Position numbers and translations under genes: made by a program
NCBI GenBank assembly: GCA_031772625.1
Contig: CM062804.1
Span: 1,019,998,514-1,020,062,513, forward strand
Direction: 5' to 3'
DNA length: 64,000 nt
From: Pinus tabuliformis
Lineage: Eukaryota > Streptophyta > Pinopsida > Pinales > Pinaceae
Part shown: positions 11,355 through 20,793 of the stretch, in pieces
Numbering within the stretch: position 1 is the first letter of the stretch
How the letters are laid out: every line of letters starts with the position of its first letter
Notes under the pieces: generated by a model
What the model saw: the letters and a program-made list of their open reading frames with translations, nothing else
What the model was told of the DNA's origin: nothing
Databases searched by the model: none

Positions 11355-12572
11355 ATGTTAGACTGGAGAGAAAGAGAGCATGTAGAGGAAGATGAAGCTG
11401 CAATAAATCACCAACCTTCTCTGGATGCCCTAAGAGCATGCGGATTATACAAATATTGGACCATACCGGGCATGAGGGGCCAGGTAAGATTCTTGGAATG
11501 GCTGGTTGAGCGATGGAACGTTCAAGAACAATGCTTTTACATAGGAGGGCACCAGCTCGAGATAGAGCCCTCGGATGTATACTTTCTCACTGGCTTGCCA
11601 AACAGAGGCGAGCAACTCAATCTTGCGGGGACTAGGCCGGGTGGCCAACCCCTTGATAGTCTCCGCGAGGATTGGTGCACACGTGGGGCTCACCATTCAA
11701 AAGGCATAGAGATAAAACACATCACTCTGCCTGAACTCAAAGTCATAGCGTTCACGGTCACCAGGATTTGCGGCGCGGCCGCTTTACACATTGCTTCCGG
11801 ATCCCAAATGCGGATGGCAATTGACTGTTACCAAGGCACCATTTTCAACTGGTGTGAAGCTGTGTCGGCTCATATGAAGAGCCAACTGACCAAGGCAAAG
11901 AACGGACGACTAAAGACTTTTGGATATGGGCCTCTAGTCGTGAGCTTTGCCTTGGAGAGAGTTCCAATGCTGATCCCTCAGCAACTCACTGTTGATATCT
12001 TGGGTCCTCGGGAGCCAAAGCTGATACGATGGGTTGCGGTGATGGCCCGGCATCCTGACGAGGGTGCGGCAGTGGTTCGATTCTCAGATAGTTACTTTCA
12101 CTGGTTAGAGGACCAGGTTTTTTCGATACAGGACTTTCCGTATGCCGGAATGGATTTCAGAGGTGATCCGGACATGGTTCTTCCACAGGGAGAACAATGG
12201 GACGACAGAGGTACTTTTATTTTCACAAGTTTTCTAATTATGTATTTTTTTATTTTTCATATATATCGTCTCAAAACTAATAGTAAAACTTTTCAAAATG
12301 CAGATGTTGGTCCACAGCGTCCAGCCAACCTCCGGCCTTTTGATAGACTACATCCAGCTGCACCGGTACCGGCCCCATAGGACGCGGCTGCAGACGTACT
12401 AGCTGAGTTGGAGCATGATCTAGAGCGTCTCACGGCAGACATACCTGAGACTACTATGGACGATATTCCTATCAGGCTTCAGCGTTTTGTAGTCGCGGTC
12501 CCTGGACCGTTTAGGAGATTTTTGCGTAAGGTAGCCCGCGCAGTGGTGTCATACAGAGAGCACCACCAGTGA
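11355..12572 (+). CDS. Captured plant mobile domain (PMD)-like gene, antisense to the element
   Basis: Opposite in direction to gag-pol. Starting from ATG 11355 (MLDWREREHVEE), a GT-AG intron at 12211-12303 gives 375 codons including the stop, total 1125 nt. The 93-nt intron contains no stop and keeps frame, so retention leaves the ORF open. Residues about 30-80 (LRACGLYKYW..., FLEWLVERWN, DVYFLTGLPNRG) match the pattern of the plant mobile domain / aminotransferase-like family (PF10536), found in both host proteins and plant retrotransposons. An in-frame TAG at 12378-12380 (codon 311) cuts the last 63 codons; the frame reopens to TGA 12570-12572, so the TAG looks like a recent C-to-T change. 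An AG at 11341-11344 just upstream could be an acceptor of a 5' UTR intron. Molecular role is unknown; domain assignment is by pattern, not search. Confidence 0.65.
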
Positions 12573-12768
12573 TTGACTAGTCACTTTTGTAGTCACATGT
12601 GACATTTTGACTTTTTGTACTATCATTTTGCCGATCATAAGGTGTTTTCAACCTATGATCGAAGACGATGTATATATTTTTTGACACACTTCTATCTATA
12701 TATATCACTATTACCGGCTTATCTTGTTTAACATATGTGATGAAATGTTTTTAAATTTACTTGCATGA
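12573..12768. other. Short spacer between convergent genes
   Basis: Non-coding AT-rich DNA separating the plus-strand PMD-like gene from the minus-strand RNase H. Both genes would be expected to terminate here. Confidence 0.5.
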
Positions 12769-13212
12769 TTATCGTAAATGTCTATCCAACATTCGAGAAG
12801 CAATTGCATCTGCTAATGTATTCAAAGACCTTGGAATATGTTGATATTCAATGTAATCAAATTCACGTTCCAAGAGACGCACTCTCAAAAACAACCTTAA
12901 TAACACAGGATTCCTAATGGCATAAACTCTATTAAGCTGTAATACAACAAGTTCAGAATCTAACCTCACTGTCAAACGTCGAATTCCAAATGAAATAGAT
13001 TCGGATAATAATTCAATCACTGCACTGTATTCTGCAATGTTGTTCGTTGTTTGACCGAGGCTTACCCCATGCATAGAAACTAACTCGTCAGAGGGCGAAT
13101 AGATAACCCAAGCTGCAGAAGAGATGTTCCGTGTACTACGACAAGCACCATCAGCAAATCCAATATATGTTTGGAGAGGCGTCGACATCTGCAATATCAA
13201 GAGTAAAACCAA
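12769..13212 (-). CDS. Second RNase H (archaeal-type, aRNH-like) of the Tat element
   Basis: Separate minus-strand ORF downstream of integrase. It shows the four RNase H acidic positions: FADGAC (D), NNIAEYSAV (E), RLDSELVV (D) and TLADAIAS (D). A single-domain RNase H in addition to the one fused to RT is a trait of the plant Tat group and would degrade RNA in RNA-DNA hybrids during reverse transcription. The 147-codon frame opens with MVLLLILQ, but the likely true beginning is the internal ATG of MSTPLQTYIGF: on the minus strand it is directly preceded by TTGATATTGCAG, a good splice acceptor. Expression from a spliced RNA is therefore plausible, though unproven. Confidence 0.8.
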   Translation of the reverse strand: MVLLLILQMSTPLQTYIGFADGACRSTRNISSAAWVIYSPSDELVSMHGVSLGQTTNNIAEYSAVIELLSESISFGIRRLTVRLDSELVVLQLNRVYAIRNPVLLRLFLRVRLLEREFDYIEYQHIPRSLNTLADAIASRMLDRHLR

Positions 13213-13331
13213 GATAAGCCAGAATAACGACGAAAAACCACACTCTTTAAGCTAAGCACACTGACTAAACTAACACACTTGCTAGCTAGAAAGAAAATCT
13301 AACCTATCTAAAAAATTCTCCATTCCATCAT
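13213..13331 (-). other. Spacer with probable splice acceptor before aRNH
   Basis: This 119-bp minus-strand gap between the integrase stop and the second RNase H is T/C-rich and ends in TTGATATTGCAG at about 13188-13200, just inside the ORF above. No other function is seen. Confidence 0.4.
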
Positions 13332-13964
13332 TTAAGCATAATACCTCTTTAGGTAAAGTCCATTTCTGGGTTTACCCAAAGAGTCCCCATCAAAGTCAAC
13401 TAGCTCATACGCCCCTTTTGCTAGCTTTCGCTTTACAATGTAGGGCCCATGCCACATGGGAACGAATTTTCCGGCACCTAGCTTATCGTTAGCTTGATCA
13501 TATAATAGTACTAGGTCTCCTTCCGAAAAACTTCGAGGGGTTACATTTCTATCATACTGAGCTTTCATTCGTTTCGCGTGAGTCTCGATTGCCAATGTAG
13601 CATCACGTCGAGTCTCATCTAATTTAGCCAAGTACAATAAACGTGTCTCCTCTTCGGAAGTAGCTGGAAGTAATTCGACAGCCATTTGAAGTGATGGGAT
13701 TTCGCATTCAATGGGTAACACAGCTTCTAAGCCATAAACTAGCTGGAAGGGAGTGAACCCTGTTGAATTTTTCACTGAGGTTCGGTATGCCCATAGCGCT
13801 GAAAATAACATGTTGTGCCAATTCGACCGATGAACACCAATGGTTCGTCGGATCATGGTAACTAGAACTTTGTTGATAGACTCAACCAAACCGTTGGCTT
13901 GCGGATAATAAGGAGTAGAGCTATCGTGGCGCAAACCAAGCTGGCTTGTAAGCTCAGTCATCAT
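13332..13964 (-). pseudogene. Integrase C-terminal part, separated by the duplication
   Basis: 210-codon minus-strand frame. It begins inside the duplicated integrase segment (MMTELTSQLGLRHDSST), contains the third catalytic residue (NGLVESINK, E) and continues to the DNA-binding tail (PRSFSEGDLVLLYDQ, WHGPYIVKRKL), ending LYLKRYYA-stop. Without the 295-bp duplication it would be the end of the large ORF at 14020-20793. It could only be made by internal initiation or by recombination removing the duplication. Confidence 0.85.
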
Positions 13965-14343
13965 GACATTTCGAAAATGGCTCCCATGGTCAGTGATGAT
14001 TGCTTGTGGGACACCAAACCTAGTTATGATATGATTGAATACGAAAACTGAACCCTGTTGAATTTTTCACTGAGGTTCGGTATGCCCATAGCGCTGAAAA
14101 TAACATGTTGTGCCAATTCGACCGATGAACACCAATGGTTCGTCGGATCATGGTAACTAGAACTTTGTTGATAGACTCAACCAAACCGTTGGCTTGCGGA
14201 TAATAAGGAGTAGAGCTATCGTGGCGCAAACCAAGCTGGCTTGTAAGCTCAGTCATCATGACATTTCGAAAATGGCTCCCATGGTCAGTGATGATTGCTT
14301 GTGGGACACCAAACCTAGTTATGATATGATTGAATACGAAAAC
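13754..14343 (-). repeat. 295-bp tandem duplication inside integrase
   Basis: 13754-14048 and 14049-14343 are near-perfect copies. The junction shares the short string CTG. Because 295 is not a multiple of three, reading gag-pol across the junction shifts frame and ends eight residues later (SFRIQSYHN-stop). The duplicated part holds the second and third catalytic acidic residues (TDHGSHF, NGLVES). Confidence 0.95.
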
Positions 14344-17300
14344 TGCAGCTGTTTTGCCGCTTGCGTCGAATGTAGGCATCGCCTCGGCCCACTTAGTAAA
14401 ATAATCAACCGCAAGGATGATATACGCATGCCCCCCGGCCGAGTGAGGGTTACAAGTAATAAAGTCGATACCCCATTTGGCGAATGGACCAACGGCAATT
14501 ATAGGGTGGAGAGGAGCAGGTGGAGCGCGCATCTTGCGATCAAACACTTGACAGTTGTGGCACTTCCTGACTGCAATGATACAATCTTTAAACATAGACG
14601 GCCAGAAATAACCAGCGCGCAACACCTTCTGAGCTGTGGCATACCCAGACATATGACCGCCACATGCTCCAGAGTGACAATCATTCAAAACCCTCTCAGC
14701 CTCTTCGTGAGTTAAACAACGTCGAAAAACTAAGTCTGCCCCCCGGCGATAAAGTGTATCTCCAATAATTTTGTATGGCTGGGATTGAAACCGAATTTTT
14801 CGACGTTCCGCTTTGGAAGCTTCAGGCCGAAAGGTTTGGGTTTGGAGATAAATGATTATATCCCCGTACCACGGATCTACAGTACTGATAAGAAACAAAG
14901 ATTCGTCCGCAATGGACTCCTCTGCCACAGTCTCTGTGTCAGCACTCGGGAAATCACACATCAATTCCGCAAAAACTAAGGATTTCTTAGACTTGGACTT
15001 CTCGAACTCCAAGTCGAACTCTTGCAGGATAACAATCCATTTAGAGTACTTGCCCCCTAGCAGTTGTTTTGTCAAAATATAAATCATAGGGTTGCAATCC
15101 GAAATAACTGTAGTTTTGCGGAGAAGAATGTAGTGACGGAAACGCTGGACAGCTTGAACGGCTGCCAGGGCCAATTTCTCCACATGCGAATATTTTAGCT
15201 CAGTTGGATTCAAGGTCCTACTAAGATAATATATCACATGCTCCGCTCCGAATTCATCTTCTTGAACTAACACCATTCCAATGGTGGAATGCGAAGCTGC
15301 GAGGTATAAGAAGTAGTCTTGGTTGTAGTTGGGAGGATGCAATAACGGTGCATGGGTCAACGCGTGTTTAAGTGCATCAAAAGATTGTTGGGCAATCTCG
15401 TCCCAAAAGAATTGTGCATTCTGTTTCAACAACCGTGTAAAACCTTTAGTGACCTCGGCGTAGTTTGGGATGAATCGGCGTAAAAAGTTCGCTTTCCCTT
15501 GCAAACTTTGGAGTTGGCGCAAACTCGAAGGAGGAGGCAATTTGATGATAGCCTCGACTTTCGAGGGATCGACGCGAATGCCGGCTTTTGAAACAACAAA
15601 TCCCAGCAATCGACCTGTTTCTATACAGAAAACACACTTGTGGGGATTCAACCGAATTCGATAATGCCTACACCTCATAAAGATTGCTCGTAGGTGGACA
15701 AGGTGATCAGCTCGATGTAAAGAATGAGCAGGCAAATCATCGAGATAGGGTTGCACAATGTGCTTGATATCATGAAATGCATAAGACATCGCCCGTTGAA
15801 AAGTGGCTCCGGCATTCTTAAGCCCAAAAGGTAACTTGCAATAAGCAAATGTCCCCCATGGACAAATGAATGCCGTTTTTGGTTGGTCGGCAGGTAGAAT
15901 ATTGATTTGATTATAGCCCGAAAAACCATCCATGAAGGAAAACATTTCACTTCCGGCACAATCATCAATAATTTGATCGATATAAGGCGTAGGATAGTTG
16001 TCTTTTGGACAAGCTCGATTTATATCCCTATAGTCGATACAGATTCTTATTGTTCCTTGTTTCTTGTTGACCGGAACAATATTCGATACCCAATCCGTTA
16101 ACGGGATCGGATAAATGAAACCTGCTTTCAACAGCTTTTCGACTTCTGCTTTAATCGCAGCCGCTTTTCGAGGGTGAATTTGACGCAACCGTTGCCGGAC
16201 GGGTTTAGCATCCGGGTAGGTCTTTATTTCATGAATAACAATGGCAGGATCAATTCCCGGCATTTCCTCGTAAGACCAGGCAAACACGTCGCGGAATTCT
16301 TGGAATAGGGCCTTGTAAGTTTGGATTTCTTCTTCAGTACATGCGGCACCTATATGAATGTTTTCCTCGATTCCGGGCTTCACTGAAATATCAATGGGAA
16401 TAGTACGAGAAATATTCCCTAAATTCAACTCTGAATCAGAATGTTTCGTTGGATCCTGAGCGTCTTTGACATATTCAGCGGTAAAGATAGATGAAAAATC
16501 ATTTTCAAATGCATCATCCTTAGGTAAAAACGAAGATCTGTGATGGAGATCTTCCCATGGTAGATCGTCTACACTTAGGATTTCGCGAAGTTGTTCGTCA
16601 GATGACACGACTTCGGGAAACGTTATCCGTTCTAAGGGTGAGGTGAAAAGTGATTCTTCACTGACCACATTCATTTGGTCGACTTCGGTTGAATGAAAGT
16701 CAGTAAAAGACATGAGAGCTTCATAAGCAATTTCATATGGACTCAAAGGCATAACATCACCGAGTGAGTCTATCTCAGAGTCAGATGGGACGAACCAAGG
16801 ATCATCATAAATAATGTTTTCTGATGTAATCATATGAATGGTTGCAAACGAAGGATCTGCGTTGAGTGGAGGGAGAGGAAAAGTTCCCAGTAAACCGGAA
16901 TCCTTAACTAAACCTACACCAACATCCCTATAAGGGATTGTCGTTTTACCAACATGCTGGATACTCTCTGAAGAGGCTGGGTCGGATGAAAAGTATGTCA
17001 GCTGATCAATAGTCACGATCTTACCGTTATGTGGAAACTTAATTACTCTGAAGACCGATGAAACGACCGCTGTCATAGCATATGACCAACTTCGACCCAA
17101 AAGAAGGTTGTAGTCTAGAGGGGCATCAACCACTTCCACATCCAGACTAACGGTTTTACCTTCAACCCCTATAGGTAATTCTTGTAGAATACCAAACGGA
17201 CGGAACCCACGGCCATCAAAGGCCTTAAGGATGGTGGGGGATTGGTTCAACGAAGGAGAACCAAGCGATCTCCAACATTGAATCGACATAATACACGTAG

Positions 17301-20300
17301 AAGCTCCCTCATCAATCACAGTCCGATGAATAGGCCTGTTTTTGACTATCACTGGAATTTGGAAAGCCATTTGATGGGGGAGACGTGGTGTACTATTTTC
17401 TAGATCAAAGATCATTAGGTTCGGGTCCTGAACATCGACAGCTCCGATAGCCGACAAAAGCAATTTCCGTTGTGCTGGGCATGATTGCAGCACTTCGAGT
17501 GCCGACATTGCTGAAGGTGAAACAGCTAAGTCCTCAACAATGTTGTAATTCTGGGCTGCTCTCGCATGTGGATTGAAAGCAGACCTTCGAAGTACACCCT
17601 TGGCGGGCGGCTTAATCACTAAGTCTGGGTTAGGTTTTTCGATCTGTAGTGGATCGGAACCAGGAGCTGAGGTTGATGGGTTAGAGTGAGAAGATTCTGC
17701 TTCCTTTCCATCAACAGGAGCCTTACTACCATAATCTTGCGATCGAGTCGCAATCCTCACATGAGACATCATCAAAATGGGTTCTTCACTGGCATTCGAA
17801 GAAGAACCTATCATCTTATTCTCCTGCTCTGGAAATGGATTCTTTAACACGGCAGGAGTGGGAGAACCTTTGACTATTTTAACAACCTCGGCCCGATGAG
17901 GGCAATCTCTCGTAAAATGATCCTCTTCACAAATAAGACAAGGATATCGAGGTTTGCGTTTTTCGTCATTGGTTTCCGACTTTTCAGTTTTCTCCTTTGG
18001 AGCCTTGTCTGCTTTAGCCTTCTTCTTTCCTTTCTTCTTTCCACCGTTTTTTGATTTGGCCGTAGATGATTCTACAGCGTGAATGTCGGCGGTAAGTTCA
18101 GGAGGAGAAGACTCTCCTGTCGGAGAATCAGGCAAAGTGATAATTGGAGTAGTTGAAGCCTTGGAAGACTTCTTCTTGCTCTTCGTAGTCATGATACCAA
18201 TCATACCATCAGCGGCATGAGATCCCGAAGGAGCAGCAGCGATTTGATTCGACTTTGGAAGATCCGGAATTTTCTCGTGTAACGTACCCGACTGAGTGTA
18301 AACTAAGTCAAGGTATTGTGCCTGAGCAATGACTTGCTCCTCAGTAACTACTCCGGCCTTAGCGACATCTTCAGTAATCTTCGGTAATAATGATTTGACA
18401 AACCATTCAGCTAAGATTTGGTCTGGGATAAAAACTTTCACTAATCTCCTTCGACGTCTCCACTCATGAATGTGATCAGAAATATACGTGGACGTCGATT
18501 GTTTTAGTGAAGTTAATAACTCCGTGCCGTTATCGTATCTGACCGGCAACTGAAAGTGAGTTAAGAACGAGGTAGCTAACTGGCTAAAGTTGTAAAAAGA
18601 GGCCCGTGGTAACTCAATGTACCACTTGGCCGCGAGACCAATGAGTGTACGCTGGAAAAGACGTAAGCGGATAGAATCATCTGAGATAGAATTCGAAGCA
18701 CACCAGAGGTGGTAAGTCATCACATGATTGGACGGATCCTCTCCAGACTTACCTTCGAACTTGGGTATATCACTGGGCAACTTATTTGGCATTGGCGGCC
18801 AGAACTGAAGATATTGAATTGGATCGTTCGTTAGGCGCGTCAAGTCGGGTAAATCCAAAGTTGCAATAAACGGTAACTGCCGGTTAGGATCTCTAAAACT
18901 CTGGGTCACAATACCAGCCCCAGGAGGAGGATATCCAGGATAACTAGGAACAGGAGTCGCATTTGGGATATTATATCCTCCTGGAAAACCAGGATTAACC
19001 GGACCGTACTGGGGTTGTTGAGGTTGTTGATAAGTGTACCCAGGATACGGTTGATACTGGTAAACCGGTTGTTGGACAGCTTGCCCAGGTTGGTACTGTC
19101 CCTGGTACGGAGGTTGAACAAATTGAGGTTGAGTAGTCACAACCGTACTTATACCAGGCTGACCTACAGGCATCTGGACCGTGGTTTGAATCGTAGATCC
19201 AGACAACGGTAAAGATATCTGAGGTGTGGTAACAGGGATAGTAGAAACTGGAGCCGTCGATACTCCAGAAGTAAGTATGGTAGATGTAGCGGTAGTTGCA
19301 GCAGCCGTTTGAGATGGAGTACTAGGTGCAATTGACGGCTGAGTAACTACCGAAGCTACAGAAGTTTGAACATTTGGCTGGACAGGTTGCGGTTGCTGGG
19401 TTGGACCAGAAACTACGGGTTGTCCAGCTTGAGGAACCATCTGTACACTTGGCTGCAACACCTGTTGACCCTGTGAGGGATCCCACACTAACATTCCAGG
19501 GTACTGACCCGTAACAGGTTGAGGGTACTGAGATCCATAACCAGATTGAGGGTAGGATTGATAATTGTAAGGTGCAGTTCCCATACTTGGAACATATGAC
19601 TGACCTTGCGGCGGTTGATAACCTTGACTTGAGTATTGACCTTGAGGTTGATAACCTTGAGGTAAATACTGATACTGGGGTTGACCTTGACCTTGAGGTT
19701 GGTACCCTTGAGGTTGATAACTTTGGGGTTGATACCCTTGAGGTTGCCATCCTTGAGGTTGCCATCCTTGAGGTTGATATTGATACTGAGGTTGACCTTG
19801 GGGTACATATTGAGGCTGAGGTTGACCTTGAGGCAAGTATTGCACCATAGGTACATACTGACTTTGAGGTTGCCCCCCAGACACGATTTGTGTACCTTGA
19901 GGTTGCCCCCCAGGCGTTAACTGCGGTTGCCCCCCAGGCGGTAATTGGCCACCTTGAGGTTGGGAAACGGGAACTGAACCTGACATCATGTAAATGTCTC
20001 CTACACCCAATGGTATATTGCTACTGTTTCCAGCAAATAACCCATGATCAATGGGTTGAGGAGATGCCCCCGCAAAGGTACCAGAAAGTGACTGATACCC
20101 AGTGGGAACAGAAGGACCGCCGTGTAAAAAAGATTCAGGACTTTGTGTAAACACGGACGACTGACCAGACATATTTACGGGAGTATGAATACCTCCGGGT
20201 GGAAAAGGAGTACGAGGTGTGGAAAAACCGACTGAGTTGTCTAAAAAATTGGTTAACGCAAGGTACCAAGAAGTACTTCTAGGAGGACTGTAAAAGATGG

Positions 20301-20793
20301 ATTCACGCTCCCTTAGATCAATAGTAAGTTGACCTTCAAGGTGAGAGACACCTATATCTTCTTCTGGAGCAAGTTCTTCTATAGCAATCAAACCAGAAGG
20401 TAGATTTTCGGTGATAATTCTTTCTATTCTCGGTGAATCAGGGACACTAGAAGTTGGAGTAACAGGTTCGGAAATTTCAGGTTCTTCGCCTGTTTCACTG
20501 GCAGATGAAAAACTACCAGCAAGCTCGGAAACTGTAACAGTTTCGGGATTGTAACCTGTTTCTAAACTTTGGTAATCTGGATGGACTACCAAGGAAGATT
20601 CTCCTTCTTCAGGTGAACCTACTCTACTGTCACTAGGAGGAGTTACAAGGACCTTTAACCCTTCTAAATTACCCGGGTCGTCTCGAGGAGGGGATCCCCT
20701 AAGTCTACGGGATCTTCTCAACAATTCGGCCACAGAAACAACTTCAGGAGACTGGCCCCGAAGTCTACGGGACTGTCTCGGTAATTCCGCCAC
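14020..20793 (-). CDS. Gag-protease-RT-RNase H-integrase polyprotein (integrase frameshifted)
   Basis: A 2257-codon Tat polyprotein. Order by approximate residue: duplicated AEL.R.SRRLRG motif (1-35); disordered acidic/Ser region; Gln/Gly/Tyr/Pro low-complexity block with QPQG repeats (about 275-630); gag core LPFIATLDLPDL (638); CCHC-like knuckle CLICEEDHFTRDC (about 950, spacing CX2CX3HX4C); aspartic protease with DEGAST instead of the usual DSG/DTG (about 1155); reverse transcriptase with YLDD (about 1680); RNase H (about 1830); integrase HHCC (about 2050), WGIDFI (2106), TDHGSHF (2168), NGLVES (2200). One frame from gag to integrase, with no internal stop, is unusual for old copies and fits the young LTRs. 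The last residues are altered by the 295-bp duplication, so integrase lacks its C-terminal domain. Confidence 0.95.
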   Translation of the reverse strand: MAELPRQSRRLRGQSPEVVSVAELLRRSRRLRGSPPRDDPGNLEGLKVLVTPPSDSRVGSPEEGESSLVVHPDYQSLETGYNPETVTVSELAGSFSSASETGEEPEISEPVTPTSSVPDSPRIERIITENLPSGLIAIEELAPEEDIGVSHLEGQLTIDLRERESIFYSPPRSTSWYLALTNFLDNSVGFSTPRTPFPPGGIHTPVNMSGQSSVFTQSPESFLHGGPSVPTGYQSLSGTFAGASPQPIDHGLFAGNSSNIPLGVGDIYMMSGSVPVSQPQGGQLPPGGQPQLTPGGQPQGTQIVSGGQPQSQYVPMVQYLPQGQPQPQYVPQGQPQYQYQPQGWQPQGWQPQGYQPQSYQPQGYQPQGQGQPQYQYLPQGYQPQGQYSSQGYQPPQGQSYVPSMGTAPYNYQSYPQSGYGSQYPQPVTGQYPGMLVWDPSQGQQVLQPSVQMVPQAGQPVVSGPTQQPQPVQPNVQTSVASVVTQPSIAPSTPSQTAAATTATSTILTSGVSTAPVSTIPVTTPQISLPLSGSTIQTTVQMPVGQPGISTVVTTQPQFVQPPYQGQYQPGQAVQQPVYQYQPYPGYTYQQPQQPQYGPVNPGFPGGYNIPNATPVPSYPGYPPPGAGIVTQSFRDPNRQLPFIATLDLPDLTRLTNDPIQYLQFWPPMPNKLPSDIPKFEGKSGEDPSNHVMTYHLWCASNSISDDSIRLRLFQRTLIGLAAKWYIELPRASFYNFSQLATSFLTHFQLPVRYDNGTELLTSLKQSTSTYISDHIHEWRRRRRLVKVFIPDQILAEWFVKSLLPKITEDVAKAGVVTEEQVIAQAQYLDLVYTQSGTLHEKIPDLPKSNQIAAAPSGSHAADGMIGIMTTKSKKKSSKASTTPIITLPDSPTGESSPPELTADIHAVESSTAKSKNGGKKKGKKKAKADKAPKEKTEKSETNDEKRKPRYPCLICEEDHFTRDCPHRAEVVKIVKGSPTPAVLKNPFPEQENKMIGSSSNASEEPILMMSHVRIATRSQDYGSKAPVDGKEAESSHSNPSTSAPGSDPLQIEKPNPDLVIKPPAKGVLRRSAFNPHARAAQNYNIVEDLAVSPSAMSALEVLQSCPAQRKLLLSAIGAVDVQDPNLMIFDLENSTPRLPHQMAFQIPVIVKNRPIHRTVIDEGASTCIMSIQCWRSLGSPSLNQSPTILKAFDGRGFRPFGILQELPIGVEGKTVSLDVEVVDAPLDYNLLLGRSWSYAMTAVVSSVFRVIKFPHNGKIVTIDQLTYFSSDPASSESIQHVGKTTIPYRDVGVGLVKDSGLLGTFPLPPLNADPSFATIHMITSENIIYDDPWFVPSDSEIDSLGDVMPLSPYEIAYEALMSFTDFHSTEVDQMNVVSEESLFTSPLERITFPEVVSSDEQLREILSVDDLPWEDLHHRSSFLPKDDAFENDFSSIFTAEYVKDAQDPTKHSDSELNLGNISRTIPIDISVKPGIEENIHIGAACTEEEIQTYKALFQEFRDVFAWSYEEMPGIDPAIVIHEIKTYPDAKPVRQRLRQIHPRKAAAIKAEVEKLLKAGFIYPIPLTDWVSNIVPVNKKQGTIRICIDYRDINRACPKDNYPTPYIDQIIDDCAGSEMFSFMDGFSGYNQINILPADQPKTAFICPWGTFAYCKLPFGLKNAGATFQRAMSYAFHDIKHIVQPYLDDLPAHSLHRADHLVHLRAIFMRCRHYRIRLNPHKCVFCIETGRLLGFVVSKAGIRVDPSKVEAIIKLPPPSSLRQLQSLQGKANFLRRFIPNYAEVTKGFTRLLKQNAQFFWDEIAQQSFDALKHALTHAPLLHPPNYNQDYFLYLAASHSTIGMVLVQEDEFGAEHVIYYLSRTLNPTELKYSHVEKLALAAVQAVQRFRHYILLRKTTVISDCNPMIYILTKQLLGGKYSKWIVILQEFDLEFEKSKSKKSLVFAELMCDFPSADTETVAEESIADESLFLISTVDPWYGDIIIYLQTQTFRPEASKAERRKIRFQSQPYKIIGDTLYRRGADLVFRRCLTHEEAERVLNDCHSGACGGHMSGYATAQKVLRAGYFWPSMFKDCIIAVRKCHNCQVFDRKMRAPPAPLHPIIAVGPFAKWGIDFITCNPHSAGGHAYIILAVDYFTKWAEAMPTFDASGKTAAVFVFNHIITRFGVPQAIITDHGSHFRNVMMTELTSQLGLRHDSSTPYYPQANGLVESINKVLVTMIRRTIGVHRSNWHNMLFSALWAYRTSVKNSTGFSFRIQSYHN
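19590..19960 (-). repeat. QPQG-coding short tandem repeats in gag N-terminus
   Basis: The plus strand shows many CCTTGAGGTTG-type units. On the coding strand they read as QPQGY, QPQGW and GQPQ repeats. The region is low-complexity and likely unfolded, and may be prone to length change. Confidence 0.9.

Noticed and set aside
11355-12572. PMD-like gene as an ordinary host gene
   Set aside because: It lies between integrase/aRNH and the 3' LTR of one element bounded by a single target duplication, so it travels with the element.
19015-19920. Leu/Arg/Asp-rich plus-strand frames of 65-92 codons
   Set aside because: They are mirror translations of the QPQG-coding repeats on the minus strand.
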